From positions 221,146-285,145 of the forward strand of contig MEHQ01000383.1 in assembly GCA_008828725.1 (NCBI GenBank): a stretch of 64,000 bases of DNA, in the 5' to 3' direction. The notes beneath the pieces are model-generated. The model was not told the DNA's origin. It saw nothing but the letters and a program-made list of their open reading frames with translations, and searched no databases. The stretch comes from Saccharina japonica. Taxonomy: Eukaryota > Sar > Phaeophyceae > Laminariales > Laminariaceae. Positions 10,130 through 21,195 of the stretch are shown piece after piece (positions within the stretch are counted from its first letter, which is position 1; each line of letters opens with the position of its first letter). A program made the position numbers and the translations under genes.

Positions 10130-11150
10130 TCGCCACCACCTACCCGGGTACTCGGGTATGTGAAAAAAATCAATCCGGTATATACCCGGGTATCCCAATA
10201 TGAAAAACCACGGGTATATCTACTACCAGGTAGGGCGTACTCTGCATTAGGGGTACACGGGTATTTATAATACCCGAGTGTGGCTAAAACTACCGAATCC
10301 GGTATCCATATTTTAAATACGCAATGACATTTTCGGTTGGGCATACGTATGCTCCGGGGGTACACAGGTATACATCATACGATACTCGACTATGATATGG
10401 CAAAAAATACCCAACCCGGTACCCGAGTTCGTCAAGTGCAAGAAGATCCAATGATATATATGCTTACGAGGGAATACGCTCTGAGGAAAGACGGGTACAA
10501 ACACGAACGTGACTGAAACTACAAAATTTGTACCTAGGTAGCCCAAGCTTAACACCTCATAAATGGTGCATATTTACTAGGTTATAAGCTCTGGAGTACA
10601 CGGGTACGTATACTAGCCGAATACGACTAACAGTATCAAATCCAGTAACCGGGTACGCCAAATGTTGTACGAAGTATGTTTACTAGGGATCACGCTCTGA
10701 GGGTACACGGGTACATACACGACTGTGACTAACATACACGACTGTGACTAAAGCTGCAAACTCCTTACCCGGGTAGGCCAGGCTTAAAACTTCAATGGTG
10801 CATAGTTAGTACTGTAGGGTATATGCTCTGGATTGCTCGGGGGTAACTCGTATGATAGCCGATTACGACTAAAACTACCAAATTCGGTACTTGGGTACGC
10901 CAAAAGTAAAAACTCAATGAAAGGTTTGCTAGGCTATATGCTCCGGGAGTGCACGGATACATACCCGAGTATGCCTATTAAACTACCAAAACTCGGTATC
11001 CGAGTATCCCAAGTTTAGACGCCAACTGTATATATATCATATATATTTAATAGGGTATATGCTCCGGAGGTCCACGGGTACATACCCGAGTATGACTAAA
11101 ACTACCAAATCCGGTGTCCGGGTACCCGAGAGAGTATACCTCACAACTGT
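10130..11150. repeat. tandem array of about 125-bp units with CGGGTA motifs
   Basis: About eight diverged units. Each contains a GGGTATATGCTCTGG-like start, ACACGGGTACATACCCGAG, TATGACTAAAACTACC, AATCCGGTACCCGGGTA and an AT-rich spacer. The CGGGTA / TACCCG motifs make each unit partly palindromic. No reading frame persists. Confidence 0.75.
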
Positions 11151-11469
11151 ATATTCACGAAAAACTCTTGAAATTTCTTCGGAACTGCACTATCGGCGAA
11201 ACCATCCTCATCTTATGATCTTACCAGTTTTTAGATACCAAAAGTCACGATATACAGGGAGATATATTTTTCGTGGCCCTGCATTTTTCGACCAATAAAA
11301 AAATCTCAATTCAATAGAGATTATGGGACCATCAGATTATTGCCGGCGCACACAAAAAAAAAATGTATCTTATACTGCAGTAAAGAGAGGCAGCTCATGA
11401 CCGCAGTTTTTCCACCAAGAAAAAACAAGCATCCAAAAGGTTCTCAAACACATGGTCGATTCGCAGTTC

Positions 11470-11750
11470 ATCCTCTCGAGCTTTGAGGGGCAGATGATCT
11501 GTATGATCTGTGAGGTCTAGCTCATGCTGCCGGGTGGGAGCCGTAGAACCTGCATGATCTAGAAACTGTTACATGGCTTGGATCTATACTTTACAGATTC
11601 TGCACAATATCGAAACGGCACGTTAGGACCCAGATGATCTGTAGATGATCTATCTGTAGGTGATCTATCTGTAGATTATCCATCTGCAGATGGTCTATCT
11701 GTAGATGATCTATCTGTAGATGATCTGTCTGAGGTGTGCGACAAGTTTGA
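11470..11750. repeat. GATCTGTA-type minisatellite
   Basis: Recurring GATGATCTATCTGTA units, densest at 11631-11735. It is related to the longer arrays at 26160 and 54430, showing this simple-repeat family is dispersed. Confidence 0.75.
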
Positions 11751-12516
11751 CCGATTCCCCATTAAGTGTGTCAACTAGCGGTCTCTGGTGTGGGCACTCG
11801 ACCCCCCCCGCCCCCTTGTAGGCAGCTCAGAACCTACACCTCTTTTTTCTCAAACGATTCACACCCATCTCAAAACGATTCCATTCGGCGGACAAAAATG
11901 ACGATCTCTACCGTACGTACATTATCTAGATAGTAACCTGCTGTTCTGTGGTTCTGTCGTACAAGATCTATCTGTGCAGTACAGGTCCTCCAACCCAGGA
12001 AATAATGTTCCTAGATCACGGAGATGATGTGGCTCCTCATATGATACCCAGCACCGTGAATTAACCTTACCACACTGACCCTAAATATAAGAATAATTTC
12101 AAGTGTATGTTAATATACAAACGGTCTTTATATTCCGGGCCAGAGTCGTATCAGGCATCTTATACGTGACCTGAAATATCTACGTAGATGGTCAAGTGAT
12201 AATCGATTATCTGTCCCAGATGTGAAGCGATCGGCACCGATACATGCGTGGACGGGAAATCAAGATTCACAACAATTATGGGGGCTCCAACTCCATTTAT
12301 CTCTGTTACCAGAACTTTCTGGGCCATCTCCTAGATAGGTTTTTCATATATTTGGGTGCCATGTTACGCAGGGAAGGTTACGTGTAAACCTTCCACGCCT
12401 GTCCTCGATCGAGAGTCTCGATGTCTGGCAAAGACGATGGACTTCACAGCAGGATTGGCACCCCTGCTCCGGCCGTGCACACCGACCGCGGCACATGGTA
12501 CGTACGGTAGGAGTGC
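11751..12516. other. no gene recognised
   Basis: Unique-looking sequence with no supportable ORF, RNA or repeat. Confidence 0.4.
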
Positions 12517-12793
12517 GACGCATGCTACGACAGACACGCACGCACCATGGTTTTTTTCTGAGGGTGGCCATTTCAGGAGCTCTATACCGCCTCCATACCT
12601 CATGAAAAACGTTTTGCTGGGAGAGGAAAATGAACGGCTATAATGCCCGACGAAAATCCCCATGGTCGTGAGTATACAACGACAAATACTGCACCACAAG
12701 AATGAAGCGCATTTGGAAGGAGCCCTTATAGGTCATTCATAAAACGTTTCAGCCAAAAAAAGGTATACCTTATACCTCTATCGTAGCAGTCGT
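12517..12793 (+). mobile_element. M-A MITE copy
   Basis: It starts GACGCATGCTACGACAGAC. It contains GGAGCTCTATACC, GGGAGAGGAAAATG and TTTCAGCCAAAAAAAGG and ends CTCTATCGTAGCAGTCGT, a decayed terminus. Confidence 0.8.
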
Positions 12794-13128
12794 GTACTTA
12801 TATTCCTAACTTGGAGAGGCCTCGTACGTATATGATACCAGGTACGTCACCACACACCTGGACATTTTGTGAAAAAGTGGGCGTCTGAGCCGATGAACAA
12901 ACCTCATGACCTATGGCACGTAAGATACGAGCAGGCGTGCAACGAATCCCTTTGCGTAGCACAAAACGCATAGGTTGCAATGGTAATCGGCAGTTCTTGT
13001 AACACGAGCCACATCTGTCTGTGTGGTACAAGGTAATGCTACCGTCCGGCGGGTACATTGTACATCCCCCAGGTTCATATCATATGATACGATACGCGTT
13101 CATGATGATTATATGATACATTAAATCG
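12794..13128. other. no gene recognised
   Basis: No coding signal; ATATGATAC motifs recur near 13080-13115. Confidence 0.35.
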
Positions 13129-13473
13129 TGCCCCGATGGTCTAGCAGGTAACCTCGAACGCTTCTAACGTTGATGTCTGGAGTTCGAACTCACGTGGGTC
13201 GGACTTTTGAGTTTATTTGCAAAAATAAATAAAAAACGGAATCAACTGCTGAGAGCGCCAATTAATAGTAGCGTGGGTAGGCACAATTCGATGCGAGTCG
13301 ACGAGGGAAGGAAAGGCTGAAGTCTTCTCGCGATAAAAATGCAAGGCAAGAACCGTAGTGGGGAGGAGGGAGAGGAGCCTACTTTGTGACCCCGGATCTG
13401 AGTTACGACTAGGGAGGAGAGAGAAAGGAAGGGCGAAGATAATAAATGGGATGGACAAAAAAAAAAAAAAAAA
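13129..13473 (+). mobile_element. tRNA-derived SINE, full-length
   Basis: The head (13129-13205) resembles a tRNA gene: CCCCGATGGTCTAGCAGG gives an A box and GGAGTTCGAACTC gives a B box. The body follows with GCTGAGAGCGCC, GTGGGTAGGCACAATTCG, GTCGACGAGGG, CTTCTCGCGATAAAAATGC, ACCGTAGTGGGGAGGAGGG, GACCCCGGATCTGAGTTACG and GGGCGAAGATAATAAATGGG. It ends in 17 A. This order recurs about 19 times in the window, so it defines a Pol III-type retroposon. Confidence 0.9.
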
Positions 13474-13550
13474 CACAGTCTGACTCGAAAAAACGGCGTG
13501 GACTTTGGCCCGGGAACAATGTTCGGTCATCGAAATAGAACCAGCCTGTA

Positions 13551-13640
13551 CAGTATTATTACGGGGAACCATAGTAAATAGGACCGAATATAGATAGTAA
13601 AAATAGGGAAATATATAGGCTTTTGTGTGTATCGTAGCAG
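13551..13640. mobile_element. M-B MITE, half copy
   Basis: The left arm and core are present (GGGGAACCATAGTAAATAGG, AAAAATAGGGAAATATATAGG); the right arm is missing. Confidence 0.7.
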
Positions 13641-13675
13641 CATCCGCCCCCCGGCAAAGCAAAAACAAAAAAACG

Positions 13676-15076
13676 CTATCTATGTCTGGCAACGCACTTT
13701 GCTTCGCAAGACGATGATTGACCGCGGCGGCACACGCGGGCACCCTCGGGTAGGACCAGACCCGCGATGTCGAACGCGCGGCTAACCGTCAACTTCTTCA
13801 GAGACAACGGCCAAACCATCCCTTCTAGCGACAGCCGAGAAAAGACACCCAGCTCGAGCTCCTCCAGCGCGTCCGGCCACTTCGCGTACTCTCGCGGCTG
13901 ATTGAACCGGTAGCCCAGGGATAGCCTCTTTAGGCGCGGTGGCCAGCGCACACCGAGGAGGGGCTGGTCGAACGCCCAGCCGAGGGCTAGCTCTTCGAGA
14001 CCGGCCGGCCATCGGACAAACTCGAGGGACTGGTTGAAGTGTCCTCCCAGCACTAGCTTTTTTAATCCTTGCGGAAGCTGTACCTCGTCGATGGGCCTGT
14101 CGTACACCCCGGCGATCGTAAGCGTTTCCAGGCTTCCGGGGAGCGCTACGCCTCTCAGAGAGCGGTTGAAATTCCACCCGAAGCTCAGCACCTTCAGCGA
14201 AGCCGGCCAGGTTATCCCGCCGCCTCCCTGCACCGGCTGGTTGAACTTGTATCCGAAGGTTAGACGGGCCAGAGAGCGCGGCCAACGCACTGGCTCTATT
14301 GGGTGGTTGTACTCGTGGCCAAACGTTATCTCCGATAGGCGCTTCGGCCAGGCGATGTCTGAACACGGCTGGGCAAACCCGTGTCCGAGTGTCAGGCGCT
14401 CAAGCCCATCCGGCCAGCTGACTCCTCCCAACGCACAGTTGAACGACTTCCCGAAGGTGATTTCTTTTAGCCTGCGCGGCCAAGATACCCCTTGCAGGGG
14501 TTGGTTAAACGCCGATCCGAAGGTGATCCGTTCGAGCCCCCTCGGCCACGCGATTCCGTTGACGCACCCGTTGAACGCGTCCCCAAACACCATGCACTTC
14601 ACATCGAGCAACAGAGGGGAGCTACTCATTTCGCCTTTGTGCTCTTCGTGAGGGAGGCAGCGCAGCTCTTGGGCGGACGGCTTATCCCAGGTGACCTTCG
14701 CCGCCCTCACGGCTGGCACGCGCTCGAGCTTGGGCGGCGCGCGTTCGAGTTCGTGAGTCACGCGTTCGCGCCTGGGAGACGCTGGTTCACAGCAAGAAGG
14801 TTCGCAGTGACCACCCTCGCCAAACTGTACAGGGGAGGGCTTAGCTGGCGGCTCCCTGCCGTTGCTCCTTGACCTCGACGCCCACAAGCTACGCGGGGTG
14901 TCGTTTCCCACCCAAACGTGAAAAGCGATCGCCTCTCGGCATTCCTCGCACGATTGCAACGACGCTACGCTAAGGCTCTTCGCTGACGCAAGCCGCTGGG
15001 ATGTTGCTTTACCGCCGACGTGTTCACCACTGAGGAAGATTCGGAGTGCCGCGAGGTAGAGCGTGTTGTACGCCAC
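13676..15076 (-). CDS. FNIP-type repeat protein, paralog B (5' end uncertain)
   Basis: A 466-codon open frame. About 13 FNIP-type units (FG-x-x-FNQPL-x-x-V-x-WP-x-x-L) run from about residue 158 to 450. The first codon of the stated frame is GTG, not ATG, and the frame stays open upstream to a TGA near 15251. The first in-frame ATG is at 14629 (residue 150), just before the repeats. The N-terminal part cannot be noncoding, because residues 42-72 (SCEECREAIAFHVWVG, DTPRSLWASRSRS) align with paralog A (VCRAWRESASVHLRVAE, TPRWLWAGASRS). A 5' exon, or a length error in the poly-G tract at 15169-15203, is therefore likely. The role is inferred to be protein interaction. Confidence 0.8.
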   Translation of the reverse strand: MAYNTLYLAALRIFLSGEHVGGKATSQRLASAKSLSVASLQSCEECREAIAFHVWVGNDTPRSLWASRSRSNGREPPAKPSPVQFGEGGHCEPSCCEPASPRRERVTHELERAPPKLERVPAVRAAKVTWDKPSAQELRCLPHEEHKGEMSSSPLLLDVKCMVFGDAFNGCVNGIAWPRGLERITFGSAFNQPLQGVSWPRRLKEITFGKSFNCALGGVSWPDGLERLTLGHGFAQPCSDIAWPKRLSEITFGHEYNHPIEPVRWPRSLARLTFGYKFNQPVQGGGGITWPASLKVLSFGWNFNRSLRGVALPGSLETLTIAGVYDRPIDEVQLPQGLKKLVLGGHFNQSLEFVRWPAGLEELALGWAFDQPLLGVRWPPRLKRLSLGYRFNQPREYAKWPDALEELELGVFSRLSLEGMVWPLSLKKLTVSRAFDIAGLVLPEGARVCRRGQSSSCEAKCVARHR

Positions 15077-15168
15077 CTGGTTCGTAGACGCAGCGGCTGC
15101 GGTAGCACGTCCTGCTGCTGCTTCCCGTGGCCGAGTGATGCCGTCTGGGTGTATGAAGCGTTGGTGGT

Positions 15169-15203
<35 letters not shown>
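15169..15203. repeat. G35 homopolymer
   Basis: Thirty-five G in a row upstream of paralog B. On the minus strand it would encode poly-Pro in any frame. Its length is unreliable in assemblies, and a change of one base joins a different upstream frame to the gene. Confidence 0.95.
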
Positions 15204-15206
<3 letters not shown>

Positions 15207-15554
15207 GGGGCTGAATCGGAGTTGAATGAAGGACATACGGCTTGGCGGTGTCACTTTCGTGTACCATGTAGCCAGTTGCCAGGAAGGTGGGATCGTACAG
15301 GCTGTATATACTCGAAAATATGTGTTTCACATCGCTTATTTCCGGGTGTGTATGACTACGTAGCGGCAAATGGGATGCGATGGTTTGACGGCACTCTTGC
15401 TCCTCGACGGACCAGCCGTCAAGCAGCTCCCATGACTGAAGTACTGTAATGCTGTATATTAAGCCTGACAGGTCTTGGCGGGCCGTCAAATGACATTGAC
15501 GGGTCAAGCCTAGACTATCAACCGACCTATTTGTCGTTAGCGATACAGAACAGT

Positions 15555-15722
15555 ACAGGACACCTAATAGGAAACAGGTTAACAAGAAAGCCATGCTGGT
15601 AGTTACAGATAAATAATAAATTTCGAGTGCCGTCATCTTAAAATTAGTGCAGAAGGCACCCTATATCTCAAATAAGAAATCCAGCCTGAGGCCAGATTTC
15701 CTGTTTCTTATTTGGTGTCCTG
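15555..15722. mobile_element. M-D MITE
   Basis: Inverted ends ACAGGACACCTAATAGGAAA and TTTCTTATTTGGTGTCCTGT enclose a 168-bp element. The core has AAATTAGTGCAGAAGGC and CTCAAATAAGAAATCCAGCC. The ATG at 15636 of an upstream minus-strand ORF lies inside it. Confidence 0.85.
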
Positions 15723-15899
15723 TTCTGTTTTTGACTGGCTTTGATCGCTTTGCGGACCCTTCGGGTTCCACTTTTATTTCAGTATACCTTTTTTGGGTAA
15801 GTTAGCCTGTGACCACGGGAATCGACCGTGTCAAGTGTTGGATTAGTACGGACAGATGGAGGTACTGGATAGAGAGACCGGCACGGTTTTTAATGTGAA

Positions 15900-16165
15900 G
15901 ACAACAACAACAACAACAACAACTGTATTACCTATGAGACCGTTGATAACTTCAACGGTCGTCGCCTTTTGCTTTTATCTTGGAGGTCGTGTCTTTAGTG
16001 GCTGTCCTTTGAGAGTCTTCAAGCTATAAGAGCCTGACTAAACGAAAATAGCACTCCTGCCACTGCTGTGGCAAGGCTGTGAGGAATGCGTGCACCCTTA
16101 GCAGCCTAACGGCATGTTACCTTTAAGACCGTTGATGGATTCAACGGTCGTCGCCTTTTTTATCT
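15900..16165. repeat. CAA microsatellite and two matching hairpins
   Basis: A CAA run (about 15901-15922) precedes GACCGTTGA-N5-TCAACGGTC at 15938-15960. The same perfect 9-bp stem recurs at 16127-16149. Both are followed by GTCGCCTTTT and a T-rich stretch. They are local duplicates; function is unknown. Confidence 0.8.
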
Positions 16166-16768
16166 TCGGGGTCATGAGCCCCATCCCGTCATCGCATGGT
16201 ATGCGTGAAAGGTCGACGCCTTGATCTTCGTCCATCGCATCTGCGGAAAACGGCCACATAAAACGGCGCACGATGGCATCGCCAGCGGGAGGCAGGCATG
16301 CACGTACATGGGACGGTGTAAAAGGAGAGCCGATACCGAAAGCACAGCCAGTAGGTGTTTAATGGACCGAGCGAGCGAGGGCGATTCGCGAGCCTTCAGT
16401 TGTGTAGTCAGTAGCCTACCTACTTGCTGCTCGCTAACAAAATGAAATATTTTCGAAGCACAACGTTGTAACCGTTGCTCACGCTTCAGTACTAATTCCG
16501 TCTACCGTTGCGACTGACTCTCTAAGACGACGACGACTACTGGTATGTTTGTACACAGCAGGTATCAGCCATTGCGTATGCTTCAATAGCACTCCATTCT
16601 ACTCAGTAGTCACTACGGCGAATAGACGACTATGTTAACGACCAGCGGATCCGTAGGCTACTGGCTTCCGCTGTGGCGAAATACGTATTCCCAACACCCC
16701 AACACGACCCCTTCATGGAGGTAATGAGGACAAATAAACAATTTCCCTGATTGACAGGGAATAAAAGT
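16166..16768. other. no gene recognised
   Basis: No supportable ORF, RNA or repeat. Confidence 0.4.
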
Positions 16769-17066
16769 GACGCGTGCTACTGCTGTGGGGGTATCTAATT
16801 TTTCCGAGACTCCTCACTTGATTATAGTATAGGAGCCCCATACCTCACCCAAAACTGATTTTTATTAAATGTGTTGGCTTACCCCGATGAAAAACCCCAT
16901 GCCTCTAGGCGTAAACCGAAAAATGTTGCAACACACAAATCGGATAAGGCATGTGCCTTGTAGGGCAATTCCTCGGTTGAGGAGCTCCGGGAAAATTCAG
17001 AGAAAAAAAAAACGTCTAAAAAGGGCTACCATGGTATATAGATATATCTACATCGTAGCACGCGTC
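16769..17066 (+). mobile_element. M-A MITE copy
   Basis: It starts GACGCGTGCTACTGCTG and ends CATCGTAGCACGCGTC. Flanks AAGT and AGTG overlap by three bases, close to a 4-bp duplication. The interior is diverged. Confidence 0.75.
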
Positions 17067-17240
17067 AGTGCCCCATGGAAAAAAAGATTCCCCATGGAAT
17101 GGGCCATGGTACGGTCCTTGGTTCCATGATTTGTACCATGGTACCTTCTCGTATGGCATTTGCGTGGCCAGTGGTCTGGTCTAGTCCATGGTGCACCATG
17201 AAACACGCCATGGTATATTCCGTGGTGCCCGACGATGCCA

Positions 17241-17598
17241 GCGTGGGCATTTCGTCCATGGGACGCATGCTACGGTAGAGGTGCACACCAACGTGGGCAT
17301 TTCGTCCATGGGACGCATGCTCCGGTAGAGGTGCACCTGCATACAGTACATTTTTCTGAAGCTCCTCACCTGAGGAGCTCTATGCCTATATACCTGCAGT
17401 AGTCTGAACACTGATTTTGGAGGAAACTAAAAGTGCTACTCGTACCCTACGAACAATCCCATGTCGTATATCAGTATACTGGGGAAAATATTGCAACGCA
17501 AGAATGAAAGTGCGACGATTTTTGGGTTAAGGTATGGAGCCCGACCATTCAGAAAAACGTCTCAGCCGAAAAACGCTTCCTGCATCGTAGCACGCGCC
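17241..17598 (+). mobile_element. M-A MITE copy with duplicated 5' end
   Basis: The 50 bases ending in the left terminus (CGTGGGCATTTCGTCCATGG then GACGCATGCT) occur twice, at 17241-17290 and 17291-17340. The element proper is 17312-17598, ending GTAGCACGCGCC. ATGG stands on both sides, a 4-bp target duplication. Confidence 0.85.
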
Positions 17599-18446
17599 AT
17601 GGGTCAACCCACAACAAAGATGTGTCCATGGTATATTCCACGGTTACCCATGACACGCTCAACGGAAAGATTCATGATATTTCATTATATTTCCCCTGTT
17701 TGGCCCCATGGTACATGTAACGCGGCACATTCCGAAATACGAAAGAGTCCAGGGGGTATGCCATGGGATATATTCCATGTGTCATGGTGACATTCGTGGG
17801 ACACCTCATGGAACGGTCCCACGGTTTTTTTTCCGTGGAAACAAAGCAGTAATAAAATGTATTTTAGGTCAATTTTTGTTCCAGTTTTTCATTCGGAACC
17901 CATGTCCTCTACGCTGAATCGGATTATGTTGTGGTCTGCCCGGTTTTCTGTTTGTGTTGGATATTTGGTTGATTAATATGCACCTGGTAGTTTGGTTTTG
18001 TTTTCATTTTCCTCTCGCAACATTCCTTTCTCGGGGTGCCTCCCGTTCCTCTTTGCGTTATCCATCTTGCCGCATCATGTTCGGGGTGTTTTTACGTAGC
18101 TTCCGCTCTTTTTTTCCATGTTATGTTCGTGTTTATAGACTATACCATGACTATACCGGTATTTATAAAAATAAAAAAATAACGGCTATGATACCTAGCT
18201 GTGAAATCGAGGATTTCGTCGAAACTCCTCTACCGGCTACAAATAGATAAATCCGGTAGAACCTATCATATGTTTTATTATATATTATTTGCCTTCCGAC
18301 AGTGTGCAGGGCATTACGAGTATTCATTCAGAATGAAAAAGCTGACACAATTCGTGGATATATATATCGTATATATCATAAGTAAAAGCACAACGTAGAT
18401 ACCATATATACGTAAGTGTGCATACGCTGCACACAACGACGGAGTT
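17599..18446. other. no gene; CCATGG-rich
   Basis: No coding signal. Together with the preceding 570 bases it holds about 13 CCATGG hexamers (for example 17030, 17104, 17137, 17187, 17626, 17706). Confidence 0.4.
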
Positions 18447-18700
18447 CGGAAATCGGAAATGCATCAGAGTATCAGAGTGTACGAGTACCCGTACATATAT
18501 AGATAATATAGACTATGAACAGAGACGACTTAGAGATACTATCGTACCACATGTATTTACGTAGTCAATCTTCGGAAATCGGAAATGCATCAGAGTGTAC
18601 TCGTAGAGACACTATGAACGGAGATGACTTCCGTGCGAGTATAAGATATAGTATCGTACATATTATGCCTAATTACGTACTATATCATGCCAGGTACAAG
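18447..18700. repeat. 126-bp tandem duplication
   Basis: CGGAAATCGGAAATGCATC occurs at 18447 and 18573, followed in both by CAGAGT, an ACTATGAAC block and GATGACTT or GACGACTT. Two diverged copies. Confidence 0.75.
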
Positions 18701-20189
18701 TATTATGTATTACGTATGCTGTACGTACCTGGCACAGGTTCATGATGAGTGGCATCAAGGCTTGTATGCGCTCAACACCACTACCGGTGTACTGCGGCTA
18801 CGACTATTATAGCTGCTGCTGTCGGGTGAAAAACATGTAGAGGGACTGGTGACACGGTTGGTACAACATCTGAACCGTCGCGCTCTATTTTCGTGCAGCT
18901 GGTTTTTCAGGTAGAAGAGGTGAAGATGTGCTCGCTCCCGACACTGACAGTACAACCTGGTGTGTTGTCTTCACATTAAACCCGTTATTACTACTCAACC
19001 ACATCAGTACACCCAGTGCCTGTCCTGATTCCTAATCCTAGAGACACAAATTATGTGGTCACAGACTGTGAAACAGGGAAAAACCAAAACAAAATAAAAA
19101 AAAATTAATGGGTAAAGCAAGTGAGATGCTAACGCACCCGGTACGAGAACACAACGACATGAGCCGAACAAAAAAATAAGAACATGGTACATATGAATTA
19201 TACCATATAATTTTACGTGGACTTTCGCGGCGCGGTCCTTTCCAAGCTGCAAACATATACACCATGGTATAATAGCGGACAGAAACAAAAATCAAAATAG
19301 GAACTGGTCACGATCCACACACGCAGTCAACCACGTATCAACCGACCTACCGGCACCCACCCACCCACACCCATCCACCCACTCACGTACTTACCGACAT
19401 CCACTCACTCACACCCACCCACCCAACCACCGACCCACCCACCCAACCGCGTACGTACGCACCAACCGGTCGACACACACACGCACCAACCGAACCACCC
19501 ACCCACAATAACAACTACAACAGCAGCAGAGTGAAATTAGTATACAGCAGCACCAGTACGTATAGCAATAGTATATAACCCATCTACAGCAGCAATAGCA
19601 ACAACAGCAGTCCAGAAAGTAGCAGCACGTACTCGTACGTACGTACAGCGGACACAAACAAAACGCCGGCATGGATGCGCAGCCCTTGTACGTACAGCAG
19701 TGGCCCTTTTTTTTTTTAGGTTGATTGGCACTTGCAAAATAAAATAATCGTTTGGAATTGAACGTTGAAAAAGAAATAACAAGAATTAAAACGTGAATAT
19801 AAAACAACAACGTATGATGGGGTTAAACACGATATATGGGCAAAACAATAAAATAAATTGATCACATTTCCAATTTTATTATTTTGTACCAGATATAGAG
19901 TCAATTAATTATTTTCGGAGTTCGGGCACACGATAATCTTCATGTCTGGGCTTTTTATTTTGAAATTAGTGCAAAAACCGCTATTAATAGCTCGCGAACT
20001 TATGGACCGATTTCGATTCTGACCGAAGTTCTGGAGATCTACATTTATTTCCACACCTACCTGCGGGACTCTTTATAAAAAACATACTTGATTTTAGTAT
20101 GGCCAAAACAAATTACTTGATTTTAGTATAGATATTTTTAATCTTGCAATTAGTGTGGATAGTGTGGATATTTGACTTGCTCTTAGTGT
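18701..20189. other. no gene; CCCA-rich low complexity at 19325-19520
   Basis: The stretch holds CACC/CCCA simple sequence (19325-19520) and AT-rich DNA. From about 19960 to 20160 the motif TTGATTTTAGTAT recurs. No gene can be supported. Confidence 0.4.
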
Positions 20190-20462
20190 GGGTGTTAGAC
20201 CCCGAGCCGCAAAGCCCTCCGAATACGCTGCTGGGAACCCCTCCCCTCCCGTGGATCCGCCTCGTTCCAGGGGACGGAGCGAGCCGTCCCCGGGAGGCCG
20301 CCTTCCCTCGATCCCCTCTGGCCGAGTTCGGAACCGGGGCCCGTTCTCTCGCCGGGGTCACCGAGGGCCGACGCGTGGGGCGGGCCGGGTGCGAGTGCGG
20401 TGCCGATCGGGGTCGCCTGGCGCGTGATAGAGCCGGTCTCCCGCGGGGCATACCGAAATCGG
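20190..20462. other. GC-rich island of unknown origin
   Basis: About 270 bp of strikingly GC-rich, non-repetitive sequence inside AT-rich DNA, with sharp edges. Open frames exist on both strands, but none shows a family signature. It could be an exon of an unrecognised gene, a fragment of rDNA spacer, or foreign DNA. Confidence 0.4.
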
Positions 20463-20579
20463 CATAGTCCTGAAGATCCCAAACGACACCATCACCACCA
20501 CCACGACCGAAGCGTATTAAATAATAAGGATAGTAATAATGTACACTCTTAATGGTGTAGCCGTGTTACAAGAACTATA

Positions 20580-20965
20580 AATTCGGTGCAAGTTGACGAG
20601 GGAAAGAAAGGGTTGAAGTCTGGCGATAAAAATTCAAGGCACGAACCTTACGTATAATAGTGGGGAGGAGGGAGAAACGCCTATTTAATGACCCCGAATC
20701 TGAGTTGCGACTATGAGGAGAGAGGAAGGAAGGGCGAAGATAATATACACTACCGGCCCTCTCATGAGAAAGTACCCCACAAGAAACTCAGCCTACACAT
20801 TACGAAGGAAATAAGAAAGTCGACGGCTATTATATATACTGAAGTTAGTGTTGGACACACCCCTTTCTCAAATAAGAAAGTCACCCTAAGCCCGATTTCT
20901 GGTTTCTTATGAGCGGGCCGGTATTGTATGGGATGGACGCACGAAAAAAAAAAGAAAAAAAAAAA
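20580..20965 (+). mobile_element. SINE body (no head) with nested M-E element
   Basis: The SINE body (GTTGACGAGGG, AGTGGGGAGGAGGG, CGAATCTGAGTTGCGACTA, GGGCGAAGATAATA) is interrupted at 20746-20928 by M-E. It then resumes with GGGATGG and the A-rich tail, so M-E inserted after the SINE. Confidence 0.85.
20746..20928. mobile_element. M-E inverted-repeat element
   Basis: Ends are ACTACCGGCCCTCTCATGAG and CTTATGAGCGGGCCGGTA. Internal ACCCCACAAGAAACTCAGCC and AAATAAGAAAGTC match a second copy, inverted, at 63162-63344. Confidence 0.85.
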
Positions 20966-21029
20966 ACTCCGTAACGCTCGGCTGGATAATCAATCGATCT
21001 TTTACCCTATTGCCGGTGCAGTGAAGGGC

Positions 21030-21185
21030 AACCTACTAAGAAAAAGGGTAACGAGAAAGCCAGGCTGACATTCAGAGTAGAATAATAAATTCAAGAGTCG
21101 TTATCTTGAAATTAGTGTAAAAATCACCCCCTCTTAAATAAGAAACCCAGCCTGTGTGCCAGCTTTCCTGTTTCTTATTACTACG
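21030..21185. mobile_element. M-D MITE, diverged copy
   Basis: It shares GAAATTAGTGTAAAAATC, AAATAAGAAACCCAGCC and the CCTGTTTCTTATTA end with the copy at 15555; the left end is worn. Confidence 0.7.
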
Positions 21186-21195
21186 TGTCCGCACT

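Noticed and set aside
13129-13205. A functional tRNA gene
   Set aside because: A and B boxes are present, but the arms do not pair as a cloverleaf that I can draw, and the same head is joined to a SINE body in other copies.
13782-14651. Overlapping ORFs of 194 and 205 codons at FNIP paralog B
   Set aside because: They are shadow frames of the GC-rich repeat gene; only the frame with the FNIP pattern repeats a protein motif.
15938-16165. Bacterial-type terminators
   Set aside because: The stem-loops with T-rich DNA look similar, but the context is eukaryotic intergenic DNA with no adjacent gene end.
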